Shown in pieces: positions 56,861-64,000 of a DNA stretch of 64,000 bases. The notes under the pieces were generated by a model. The model was not told the origin of the DNA, made no database searches, and saw nothing but the letters and a program-made list of their open reading frames with translations. How positions within the stretch are numbered: the stretch's first letter is position 1; each line of letters starts with the position of its first letter. Source of the DNA: Bifidobacterium oedipodis (GTDB lineage: Bacteria; Actinomycetota; Actinomycetes; Actinomycetales; Bifidobacteriaceae); NCBI RefSeq assembly GCF_012932425.1, contig NZ_JAAIII010000003.1, positions 248,001 through 312,000 of the forward strand, written 5' to 3'. Position numbers and translations under genes: made by a program.

Positions 56861-57913
56861 TCAGTCGGCGGGGTGGATCAGTGCCCAGCCTCGGGTGATG
56901 ACCTCGGCGTAGACCTCGTCGGGGTCGAGGCGGCGTAGTTCCTCGCTCAGGCATTCCTCCAGCGTGCGGGCGGGCACCGAAATGGTTTGCGGTGCCTGGC
57001 CGGGCATGCTGATGGTGGCGACGCCTTCCTCAACCGAGGGCCTCTCGAGGCTGAGGGTGCCGTCGGCGCGGGTCAGGTATACGCCGGTGACCGCATCGGT
57101 GCCGGGATCATCTTCGATGGTCACGGAAACGCCGAGTTTCAGACGCAGCCATGCGGCGAGCATGCTCAGGGAGATGAAGTCCTTGGGGCCGGTGACGCGC
57201 GCGGAGATGACGGGCAGATGCGGCGGCTGGTCGAGCATGGTGGCCACCATCGCGCGCCAGACGGTCAGGCGTGTCCACGACATGTCGATGTTGTGGCTTG
57301 ACCAGTTGCGGCGCAGGTCGTTGAAGGTGCGCCACGGGTTGCTGGACCGCTTCGCATCGGTGATGCGGCGACGGGCCATTGCTCCCAACAGGTCGGTTTT
57401 CGGGTTGGCGGGCGCTTCGGTGGGCCACCACGCCACCACGGGAGCGTCAGGCACCAGCAGCGGAATCACCAGCGTATCCGGGTGGTGAACCAGTCCACCG
57501 CGCGGGCGCAGCACGATCACTTCGCCGGCACCGGCGTCAGCGCCGAAGCGGATTTCAGCGTCCAGATAGGTACCGCAGGTTCCGATGCCACCGGCGGGTA
57601 CAGAGGAGGCACCGGTGGCATCCGTCGTGCTCCCCTGTGTCTCAGCAGATGTTTCAGCAGCCTTGGCGCCAGACGCATCAGCTTCCGCCGAGCGCCCGGC
57701 TTTGCCGGCCTGCGGCACAATGGCGATTACACGGCAGGGGTGCTCGCGGCTGGCACCGTTCGCCAGTGAGAGCGCATGCTCCAGCTCCTTCTCATCAGTG
57801 GAGATGAGCAGGGTGAGCACGCGGCCTTGGGCCGCCTCGCCGCGCTCTTCGTGCAGTTCGTCGATTTTCGCCGAAATCTCGCGGGTTTCGGTGTTGCGCA
57901 ATGTGATGATCAT
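56861..57913 (-). CDS. opcA: glucose-6-phosphate dehydrogenase assembly protein OpcA
   Basis: A 350-residue OpcA-family protein, an allosteric partner of Zwf in actinobacteria and cyanobacteria. PVVAWWPTEAPANP and a C-terminal domain with ITRGWALIHP fit the family. An Ala/Ser/Thr-rich insert lies around residues 72-105. The ATG at 57913 has GGAGG upstream and overlaps the zwf stop (ATGA), so translation is coupled to zwf. Confidence 0.93.
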   Translation of the reverse strand: MIITLRNTETREISAKIDELHEERGEAAQGRVLTLLISTDEKELEHALSLANGASREHPCRVIAIVPQAGKAGRSAEADASGAKAAETSAETQGSTTDATGASSVPAGGIGTCGTYLDAEIRFGADAGAGEVIVLRPRGGLVHHPDTLVIPLLVPDAPVVAWWPTEAPANPKTDLLGAMARRRITDAKRSSNPWRTFNDLRRNWSSHNIDMSWTRLTVWRAMVATMLDQPPHLPVISARVTGPKDFISLSMLAAWLRLKLGVSVTIEDDPGTDAVTGVYLTRADGTLSLERPSVEEGVATISMPGQAPQTISVPARTLEECLSEELRRLDPDEVYAEVITRGWALIHPAD

Positions 57914-59472
57914 GGCATCCTCCACTGCCGCCCGTCGCGGGCGAGCATCTCATCGGCTTCCGCCGGCCCCCAAGTGCCGGAACGGTAGGGCTGGGGCTGG
58001 CCAAGCGTGGCCCAGAACTGTTCGATCGGATCAAGAATCTTCCACGACAATTCAACCTCGCGCGTGGTCGGGAACAGCGGCGGATCGCCCAGCAAAACGT
58101 CGAGGATCAGTCGTTCGTAGGCTTCCGGAGAGCTTTCGGTGAACGACTGGCCGTAGCTGAAGTCCATCGACACATCACGCACCTCCATCGACGTGCCGCC
58201 CGGCACCTTGGCACCGAAGCGGATGGTCACGCCTTCGTCCGGCTGCACACGAATCACGATGGCGTTCTTGCCCAGCTCGCGCGTGGCGGTGGATTCGAAC
58301 GGCAGATGCGGGGCACGCTTGAACACCACGGCGATTTCGGTCACGCGCTTGCCCAAGCGCTTGCCGCAGCGCAGATAGAACGGCACACCGGCCCAACGGC
58401 GAGTGTCGATATCCAGTCGAATGGCCGCATAGGTTTCGGTGGTGGAGTTCGGGTCGATGCCCTTCTCGTCCAAATACCCGGCGACTTCGTGGGAGCCCTG
58501 CCAGCCTGCGGCATACTGGCCGCGTGCGGTATGAGCCGCCAGATCGCGCGGCAGGCGCACTGCGGATAGCAGCTTGGTTTTCTCGGCGGTCAGATCATCG
58601 GCGCGGAAGGAGACCGGCTCCTCCATGGCGGTCAGTGCCATAAGCTGCAGCAAGTGGTTCTGGATCACGTCACGCGCCGCACCGATGCCGTCGTAGTAGC
58701 CGGCACGTCCGGCCACGCCGATGTCTTCGGCCATGGTGATCTGCACGTGGTCAACGTAATTGGCGTTCCAAATCGGCTCATACATGGCGTTGGCGAAACG
58801 CAGGGCCAACAAGTTCTGCACCGTTTCCTTACCGAGGTAATGGTCGATACGGAACACAGACGAGGGGTCGAACACCTCGGAGACCACACGGTCGAGCTCC
58901 TTGGCGGACTGCAGATCATGGCCGAAAGGCTTCTCGATGATCACACGACGCCACGCGCCCTCGGCGGACCGTGCCAGACCGCAGTCGGCAAGCTGGCGGG
59001 ATACGACAGGGAACGCCCTGGGCGGCACAGACATATAGAAGGCATGATTGCCGCGCGTACCGCGCTCACGGTCGAGTTCGGAAACGGTGTCGGAAAGGCG
59101 GGCGAACGCTTGGGGATCGTCGAATGCGCCCTGCACGAAGCGGATGCCGTCGGCCAGTTGCTTCCACGTGTTCTCGCGGAACGGGGTGCGGCAGCGGGCT
59201 TCGACGTTTTCACGCACAAAGGCCTTGAACTGATCCTCGCTCCAGTCGCGGCGGGCGAAGCCGGTCAGGCCGAAGCTTGGCGGCAACAGACCGCGGTTGG
59301 CAAGATCGTAGATGGCGGGCAACAGCTTTTTGCGCGACAAATCACCGGTCACACCGAAAATCACGATGCTGCAGGGGCCGGCGATGCGCGGCAGGCGCAA
59401 ATCGCGCGGATCGCGCAACGGGTTGGTCCACCCTTCGGCCGTGGAGGCCGTATTGTTTGTGGATTGAGTCAT
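57910..59472 (-). CDS. zwf: glucose-6-phosphate 1-dehydrogenase
   Basis: A 520-residue NADP enzyme opening the oxidative pentose phosphate branch. It shows the dinucleotide-binding FGVTGDLSRKKLLPAIY and the active-site RIDHYLGKE. CTGGAAAC precedes the ATG at 59472. It heads zwf-opcA-pgl. In bifidobacteria the main hexose route is the phosphoketolase shunt, so this branch mainly supplies NADPH and pentose. Confidence 0.97.
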   Translation of the reverse strand: MTQSTNNTASTAEGWTNPLRDPRDLRLPRIAGPCSIVIFGVTGDLSRKKLLPAIYDLANRGLLPPSFGLTGFARRDWSEDQFKAFVRENVEARCRTPFRENTWKQLADGIRFVQGAFDDPQAFARLSDTVSELDRERGTRGNHAFYMSVPPRAFPVVSRQLADCGLARSAEGAWRRVIIEKPFGHDLQSAKELDRVVSEVFDPSSVFRIDHYLGKETVQNLLALRFANAMYEPIWNANYVDHVQITMAEDIGVAGRAGYYDGIGAARDVIQNHLLQLMALTAMEEPVSFRADDLTAEKTKLLSAVRLPRDLAAHTARGQYAAGWQGSHEVAGYLDEKGIDPNSTTETYAAIRLDIDTRRWAGVPFYLRCGKRLGKRVTEIAVVFKRAPHLPFESTATRELGKNAIVIRVQPDEGVTIRFGAKVPGGTSMEVRDVSMDFSYGQSFTESSPEAYERLILDVLLGDPPLFPTTREVELSWKILDPIEQFWATLGQPQPYRSGTWGPAEADEMLARDGRQWRMP

Positions 59473-59624
59473 GTTTCCAGTCTAAACCGCCGCAATCATC
59501 CCACAGCCGAATCGTTCCACGATGTTGCCGTTCATTTCATCACATCCAGCCTTGCCGGTCATCATAGGCAGGTTGTTCAGGACTCATGCCCAAGCAGACA
59601 ACAAGTATAATCCAGCAATATCGA

Positions 59625-60908
59625 TTATCTTTGTACGCGCCTGCGAGAACCCGCACATACCCAAATGGCAACAGGAAGTGTCAGCAATCCCCCCATAACG
59701 AATACCGCTTGTACCGGGATGGCATCGGACAAAGGGCCAAACACAAGCATGCCGATAGGAGTGCCAAAGGTGGAGAATGCGGTAAGCAAGCCAAACGTTC
59801 TGCCGAGCATCGATTCATCAGTTTCCGTCTGCAACATGGTAAATACCGGAGAACTCGCAAAGGACGTAGCTACACCTACGAGAAAATCGATAATCAAATA
59901 TGCCAGTAAATTCGGAGCAATGCCTAATCCAATCGTGAACAAGCCCATGCAACCAAAGGCGATTCCCACGGTGACCATGGTATTGCGTATCCGTGTGCTT
60001 CCCACCGAGGACAAGAACGCTCCGCCTAATACCATGCCCAGGCTCCATGCAAATTGATCGGCACCAAGCTTATCGGCCGATGTGCTCAGAGACACGAATC
60101 CTAGTTGCAAAGTCGCATGCTGCCAAACTCGGTTGATCAGCAACAATGTCAAGTTCATGGGTGCTGTATTGACAATGCACATCACCATGTATCCAATAAT
60201 GATGATGCGAACGCGGGTATGTGTCCACACGTAGGCCATGCCGGCGCGTAAATCTTGCCAGACGCCTGCAATTGATTGCGTTGCATCCACAGACGTTATT
60301 CGATCGGTTTGTGCAGAAGATTGAACTGCGGGACATCTGATAGCAGCGACCAGCACAATACCCACCACAGCCGTGCAGACATCCACAAGCATGATTGACC
60401 AAATCGGCAGTACATTGACCAAAACAGCTGCAATGGCAGGAGAGGCTATCATGTTTATTGATTGAAGCGTGCCATTAATGGCATTAACCCGCAGCAACTT
60501 GTCCTCCGGAGTGATTTCCGGAATAAATGCTTGCACGGCCGGCGTTTGGATGCCAGCCCCGGCGGATCGTAATGCCAACGCGCATAAAATGAACGGCACA
60601 CCGACATCTCCTAGCGCAAAGCCAATGGAAAGAAATACTGTAATTATGGCGATAACGGCATCAGGCAATATAATCAATAATTTTCGATTCCAACGATCCG
60701 CCCACACTCCGCCCAATAATGAAATCAAAGACTGCGGCAGACATTGAATGATAAGCACCAGCGTCATGGTAAGTCCTGAATTGGTGGACATTACTATATA
60801 CCAAACAATTGCGTATTGCACGATGCTTGAACCCAGCAAGGAAGCCGTCTGCCCCGCTAACAACATCGGCACTTGCACATGCCGGAACCCCTCTTTTTTT
60901 ATACGCAT
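59625..60908 (-). CDS. MFS efflux protein (MefA/macrolide-efflux-like)
   Basis: A 427-residue transporter with about 12 helices and the MFS loop GGVWADRWNRKLLI. The sequence type resembles MefA-like efflux pumps and siderophore or peptide exporters. Base composition here is visibly more AT-rich than the flanking zwf and purC genes, suggesting transfer. AAAAGGGAATT precedes the ATG. It is divergent from a 27-residue peptide gene at 61046, and a TGTTCA-N5-TGAACA palindrome lies between them. Confidence 0.87.
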   Translation of the reverse strand: MRIKKEGFRHVQVPMLLAGQTASLLGSSIVQYAIVWYIVMSTNSGLTMTLVLIIQCLPQSLISLLGGVWADRWNRKLLIILPDAVIAIITVFLSIGFALGDVGVPFILCALALRSAGAGIQTPAVQAFIPEITPEDKLLRVNAINGTLQSINMIASPAIAAVLVNVLPIWSIMLVDVCTAVVGIVLVAAIRCPAVQSSAQTDRITSVDATQSIAGVWQDLRAGMAYVWTHTRVRIIIIGYMVMCIVNTAPMNLTLLLINRVWQHATLQLGFVSLSTSADKLGADQFAWSLGMVLGGAFLSSVGSTRIRNTMVTVGIAFGCMGLFTIGLGIAPNLLAYLIIDFLVGVATSFASSPVFTMLQTETDESMLGRTFGLLTAFSTFGTPIGMLVFGPLSDAIPVQAVFVMGGLLTLPVAIWVCAGSRRRVQR

Positions 60909-60957
60909 AATTCCCTTTTCTCAATTTTGCTAGCTACAAAATATACACCTAAGCAGC

Positions 60958-60988
60958 TTGACAAACATTCATGTTCACTATTTGAACA
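60958..60988 (+). promoter_or_regulatory. -35 box and palindromic operator between MFS and peptide genes
   Basis: TTGACA at 60958-60963 is a perfect -35. TGTTCA-N5-TGAACA (60972-60977 and 60983-60988) overlaps where a -10 would fall, a typical arrangement for repression. The -10 itself is weak. Both genes may be controlled from here. Confidence 0.45.
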
Positions 60989-61045
60989 CCATCTGCAGAT
61001 ATCTCAGACAACTCCTATTGTCCATATGCCGAAAGGAGGCAAACA

Positions 61046-61129
61046 ATGGACAACAATCATGCCAACAATTATGAAATCCCACTTGAGGAAGTAAAGATTA
61101 CCTATCAACCCTATAAATATAATTATTAA
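61046..61129 (+). CDS. 27-residue Asn/Tyr-rich peptide
   Basis: ATG at 61046 preceded by an ideal AAAGGAGG at 8-nt spacing; the frame encodes MDNNHANNYEIPLEEVK and ends in a Tyr/Asn/Lys-rich tail (ITYQPYKYNY), stop TAA at 61127. No hydrophobic signal is present. The strong translation signal argues the ORF is expressed. An acidic leader followed by an aromatic tail is compatible with a modified-peptide precursor or with a translated leader; no modifying enzyme adjoins. It is divergent from an MFS efflux gene. Confidence 0.5.
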   Translation: MDNNHANNYEIPLEEVKITYQPYKYNY

Positions 61130-61169
61130 AGCAGCAGATTCTCCTTCATCGGGAGAAATATCAGCATTA

Positions 61170-61556
61170 GTGTCAGAGACCGCCAATATGTGTCAAATCC
61201 CTTACATCATCAATTCAGGATATATTGGCAGCGCAGTCACCTTCCCAGAATTTTATTACCCCAATCAAAGATATTCATATTTATCCTCACATAAATCTTG
61301 GAACGCTGAATTTCTATTTCAATTCCAAAGAGAGAAAATACCTTATAGATTTTCCAGCATCCTCAGCTGTCTCGTGGCCCAACAAGTCGAGGACTATCGA
61401 CATATGCGGGTTCCTACAGGATACGGACTTAAGGGCTGCTTTGACCCTGAAACATTTCAATGGAGAGTGGAACGGATAGCCGCACAGCCGGATCAGGAGC
61501 CCACCGACTTTCAACCGACAACGCAACAAGAAGCAGCAACAATCGCCACAATGTAG
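61170..61556 (+). CDS. hypothetical ORF in AT-rich island, possibly a decayed gene
   Basis: A 128-residue frame from GTG at 61170; the frame is open upstream to 61092, overlapping the end of the small peptide gene. It begins SETANMCQIPYIINSGYIG and has a Gln/Thr-rich C-terminus. I do not recognise it. No good ribosome binding site is near the GTG or the ATG at 61188, and a second frame (61225-61479) is also open, so this may be a remnant of a larger gene or a non-coding stretch. Confidence 0.3.
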   Translation: MSETANMCQIPYIINSGYIGSAVTFPEFYYPNQRYSYLSSHKSWNAEFLFQFQREKIPYRFSSILSCLVAQQVEDYRHMRVPTGYGLKGCFDPETFQWRVERIAAQPDQEPTDFQPTTQQEAATIATM

Positions 61557-61629
61557 CCGGCGCTTGGTAACCTGAATGGCGTTAGTTTACCCGTATTTCC
61601 ATGTCTTTTGACGCATAGGAAGGCGATTC

Positions 61630-62379
61630 ATGGAGAAGTTGGAGAAGCTCTACGAGGGCAAGGCCAAGCAGCTGTTCGCAACCGACGACCCGGAGGTGCT
61701 TTGGGTCGAATACAAGAACTCCGCCACCGCCGGCGACGGTGAGAAGAAGGAGGATTTCGAAGGCAAGGGCCGTCTCAACAATCTCATCACCACGCTCATC
61801 TTCGGTCTGCTTGCCAAGCGCGGCATTCCCTCCCATCTTGTCAAGCGTGTGAACGACACCGCCCAGCTGGTCAAGAAGATGGACATGTTCCCGCTGGAAA
61901 TCGTGCTGCGCAACACCGCTGCCGGCCACTTCTCCTCGCGCCTGGGCGTTGAAGAGGGCATCGACTTCGACGAGCCCGTGCTCGAATACTTCCTGAAGAA
62001 CGATGATCTGCACGATCCGTTCGTCAATGACGACGATCTCGTGGTGCTGCACGTGTGCACCCGCGAGGATCTCGCCGAAATCGCACCGCTGGCCAAGCGC
62101 ATCAACGAGGCGCTGATCGACATCTTCACCAAGATCGACGTCAAGCTCGTGGACTTCAAGATCGAGATGGGCCGCACGTCGGATGGCACGCTGCTGCTGG
62201 CCGACGAAATCACCCCCGATTCCTGCCGTCTGTGGGATCAGCGCGACAAGTCCGGCAAGGTCGAGCATCTGGACAAGGATCTCTTCCGCCGCGACTTGGG
62301 CGACATCATCCCCGCCTATGAGGAGATCGAGCGTCGTCTCGCAGCCCTCGCCGACGCTGAGGGCGTCACCCTCGACTGA
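61630..62379 (+). CDS. purC: phosphoribosylaminoimidazole-succinocarboxamide synthase
   Basis: A 249-residue SAICAR synthetase. [12 protein letters not shown], the [19 protein letters not shown] motif, [14 protein letters not shown] and the N-terminal ATP-binding segment are diagnostic. AGGAAGG precedes the ATG. purL follows after 63 bp, so the two are probably cotranscribed. Confidence 0.97.
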   Translation: MEKLEKLYEGKAKQLFATDDPEVLWVEYKNSATAGDGEKKEDFEGKGRLNNLITTLIFGLLAKRGIPSHLVKRVNDTAQLVKKMDMFPLEIVLRNTAAGHFSSRLGVEEGIDFDEPVLEYFLKNDDLHDPFVNDDDLVVLHVCTREDLAEIAPLAKRINEALIDIFTKIDVKLVDFKIEMGRTSDGTLLLADEITPDSCRLWDQRDKSGKVEHLDKDLFRRDLGDIIPAYEEIERRLAALADAEGVTLD

Positions 62380-62442
62380 TTGGTTTAATTCGCCCGCACC
62401 CAGCCAACGGATGCGGGCGTATTCGTCGTTAAGGAGATTTAC

Positions 62443-64000
62443 GTGGTTTATCGCGTATATGTGGAAAAGAAGCCGGGCTTCGACGTTGAAGCGCAGCAGC
62501 TCGGCAACGAATTGAAGACGATTCTGGGCATTGCGGCGCTTGAAGGCGTGCGCATCGTCAACCGTTACGATGTGGAGGGCATCAGCGAGGATCTGTTCGC
62601 CGCCACCGTACCCACCGTGTTCAGCGAACCGCAGGTCGACAACGTGACCTATGACCTGCCGGATTTCAACGGCAACGCGGTGTTCGCCACCGAGTTCCTG
62701 CCCGGCCAGTTCGATCAGCGTGCCGATTCGGCCGCCGAGTGTATTCAGCTCATTTCCCAGGGCGAGCGCCCCACCGTACGTTCCGCCAAGGTGTATGCGC
62801 TGGCCGGTTCCCTGAGTGATGCGGACGTTCAGGCCATCAAGCATTACGTGATCAACCCTGTTGAATCGCGTGAGGCTTCGCTTGATACGCGCGATACGCT
62901 GAAAACCGCCGTGCCTACGCCGGCCAAGGTTGAAATCATCGCCGGATTCCGTGACATGAGCCCCGAAGAGGGCCAGCGTTTCATCGACGAGCGCGGTCTG
63001 GCCATGGATCTGGCCGATCTTGAGTTCTGCCAGCGTTACTTCACCGAACAGCAGCGTGACCCCACGATCACCGAAATCAAGGTGATCGACACCTACTGGT
63101 CTGATCACTGCCGTCACACCACCTTCGGCACCGAGCTGACCGACGTGGATATTGACGACGCCACGGTAAAGGCCGCGTTCGAAAAGTATCTTGAACTGCG
63201 CCATGAGCTGGGCCGCGACGCCAAGCCTGTATGCCTGATGGATATGGGCACCATCGGTGCGAAGTGGCTGAAGAAGAACGGCATTCTTACTGGCCTGGAC
63301 GAGAGCGAGGAAATCAACGCCTGCACCGTCAAGGTCAAGGTGGACGTCAACGGCCACGACGAAGACTGGCTGTTCCTGTTCAAGAACGAGACCCACAACC
63401 ATCCCACCGAAATCGAACCCTTCGGCGGCGCGGCCACCTGTATCGGCGGCTGCATCCGCGATCCTCTGTCGGGCCGCTCCTACGTATATCAGGCGATGCG
63501 TGTGACCGGTGCCGGAGACCCGACCGTGCCGGTTTCCGAAACGCTTAAGGGCAAGCTGCCGCAACGTAAGCTCGTGACCACCGCGGCCGCCGGCTACAGC
63601 TCCTACGGCAACCAGATCGGTCTGGCCACCGGTCAGGTCAATGAAATCTATCATCCCGGCTATGTGGCCAAGCGTATGGAGGTGGGCGCGGTTGTGGCCG
63701 CCACCCCGGCCGACCATGTGCGCCGCGAAACCCCGGCCCCCGGCGACAAGCTGATCCTGCTGGGCGGTCGCACCGGCCGTGACGGCATCGGCGGTGCCAC
63801 CGGCTCCTCCAAGGCTCACAACGTGGAATCTTTGGAGCTTGACGGCGCCGAAGTGCAGAAGGGTAATGCTCCCGTGGAGCGCAAGCTGCAGCGTCTGTTC
63901 CGCCGCAAGGACGCCTGCCGTCTGATCAAGCGCTGCAACGATTTCGGCGCGGGCGGCGTGTCGGTGGCGTGCGGCGAAATCGCCGACGGCCTGACCATCG
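62443..64000 (+). CDS. purL: phosphoribosylformylglycinamidine synthase, large single-chain type (partial, runs off window)
   Basis: The first 519 codons of an FGAM synthase of the clostridial/Bifidobacterium single-chain type, with an N-terminal PurS-like part (VYRVYVEKKPGFD), the DTYWSDHCRHTTFGTEL motif and the ATP-site KNETHNHPTEIEPFGG block. It should continue past the window end to a C-terminal glutaminase domain. GTG start at 62443 with AAGGAG 6 nt upstream. Confidence 0.94.
   Translation, partial: MVYRVYVEKKPGFDVEAQQLGNELKTILGIAALEGVRIVNRYDVEGISEDLFAATVPTVFSEPQVDNVTYDLPDFNGNAVFATEFLPGQFDQRADSAAECIQLISQGERPTVRSAKVYALAGSLSDADVQAIKHYVINPVESREASLDTRDTLKTAVPTPAKVEIIAGFRDMSPEEGQRFIDERGLAMDLADLEFCQRYFTEQQRDPTITEIKVIDTYWSDHCRHTTFGTELTDVDIDDATVKAAFEKYLELRHELGRDAKPVCLMDMGTIGAKWLKKNGILTGLDESEEINACTVKVKVDVNGHDEDWLFLFKNETHNHPTEIEPFGGAATCIGGCIRDPLSGRSYVYQAMRVTGAGDPTVPVSETLKGKLPQRKLVTTAAAGYSSYGNQIGLATGQVNEIYHPGYVAKRMEVGAVVAATPADHVRRETPAPGDKLILLGGRTGRDGIGGATGSSKAHNVESLELDGAEVQKGNAPVERKLQRLFRRKDACRLIKRCNDFGAGGVSVACGEIADGLTI

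Noticed and set aside
61582..63819. A 745-codon minus-strand frame opposite purC and purL
   Set aside because: It is antisense to two confidently identified purine genes, has His/Gly/Val-rich composition typical of reverse frames of high-GC genes, and no family similarity.

Overview
The window is high-GC, gene-dense actinobacterial DNA that reads as Bifidobacterium, most likely the B. longum group. Signs are a zwf-opcA-pgl/gnd cluster, a purine pathway scattered over several loci (purF-purM-purD, purE-purK, purT, purC-purL), an actinobacterial cystathionine pathway, a sortase-anchored surface protein with FIVAR and Pro-Asp-Lys repeats, and strong AGGAGG-type ribosome binding sites. The species call is inference. 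No rRNA, integrase, transposase or CRISPR array was seen; there is one tRNA gene (tRNA-Arg, UCU).

Layout. 1-4.6 kb: recQ, then metB and a cysK/cbs-type gene separated by a spacer with long repeats and a near-perfect 24-bp hairpin. 5.1-8.7 kb: a three-gene leftward group of GT2 polysaccharide synthase, lipoprotein and membrane-anchored GH6 glucanase, resembling the cslA/cslZ arrangement of Streptomyces. 8.8-14.9 kb: two signalling systems, a divergent OmpR-type kinase/regulator pair and an Agr/Com-like GHKL kinase with a LytTR regulator and a SnoaL-LytTR protein. 15-19 kb: purF-purM-purD. 19.5-24.5 kb: a very large exported beta-helix protein that looks like the GH136 lacto-N-biosidase LnbX but has one in-frame amber codon. 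24.5-35.3 kb: an aldehyde dehydrogenase, then a nucleoside catabolism region in two leftward transcription units with two nucleoside hydrolases, a ribokinase, a PfkB kinase, a TrpF-like barrel protein, an iron alcohol dehydrogenase, an MFS transporter, and a PfkB protein fused to a winged helix that has lost the catalytic GAGD aspartate and may be the local regulator. 35.4-42.8 kb: an LTA-synthase-like phosphatase-superfamily enzyme, a GH13 glycosidase, a zinc-binding lipoprotein with a Zur-type operator, a 7-unit array of 53-bp palindromic repeats, zur, purK and purE. 42.8-50.2 kb: a quinone-reductase-like dehydrogenase, a DXS-family enzyme, a large nested palindrome, and an ABC exporter operon (permease, CARDB-like exported protein, ATPase). 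50.3-59.5 kb: tRNA-Arg, threonine aldolase, a GT4 glycosyltransferase, purT, gnd, a hairpin-rich spacer, and pgl-opcA-zwf. 59.6-61.6 kb: an AT-richer island with an MFS efflux gene divergent from a 27-residue peptide gene with an ideal ribosome binding site. 61.6-64 kb: purC and the start of a large single-chain FGAM synthase.

The points most worth a second look are the interrupted LnbX-like gene, the nucleoside locus with its predicted pseudokinase regulator and unexplained TrpF-like enzyme, the GT2/GH6 exopolysaccharide locus, the 53-bp phased palindrome array between zur and the zinc-uptake gene, the nested palindrome after dxs, and the small peptide/MFS pair.
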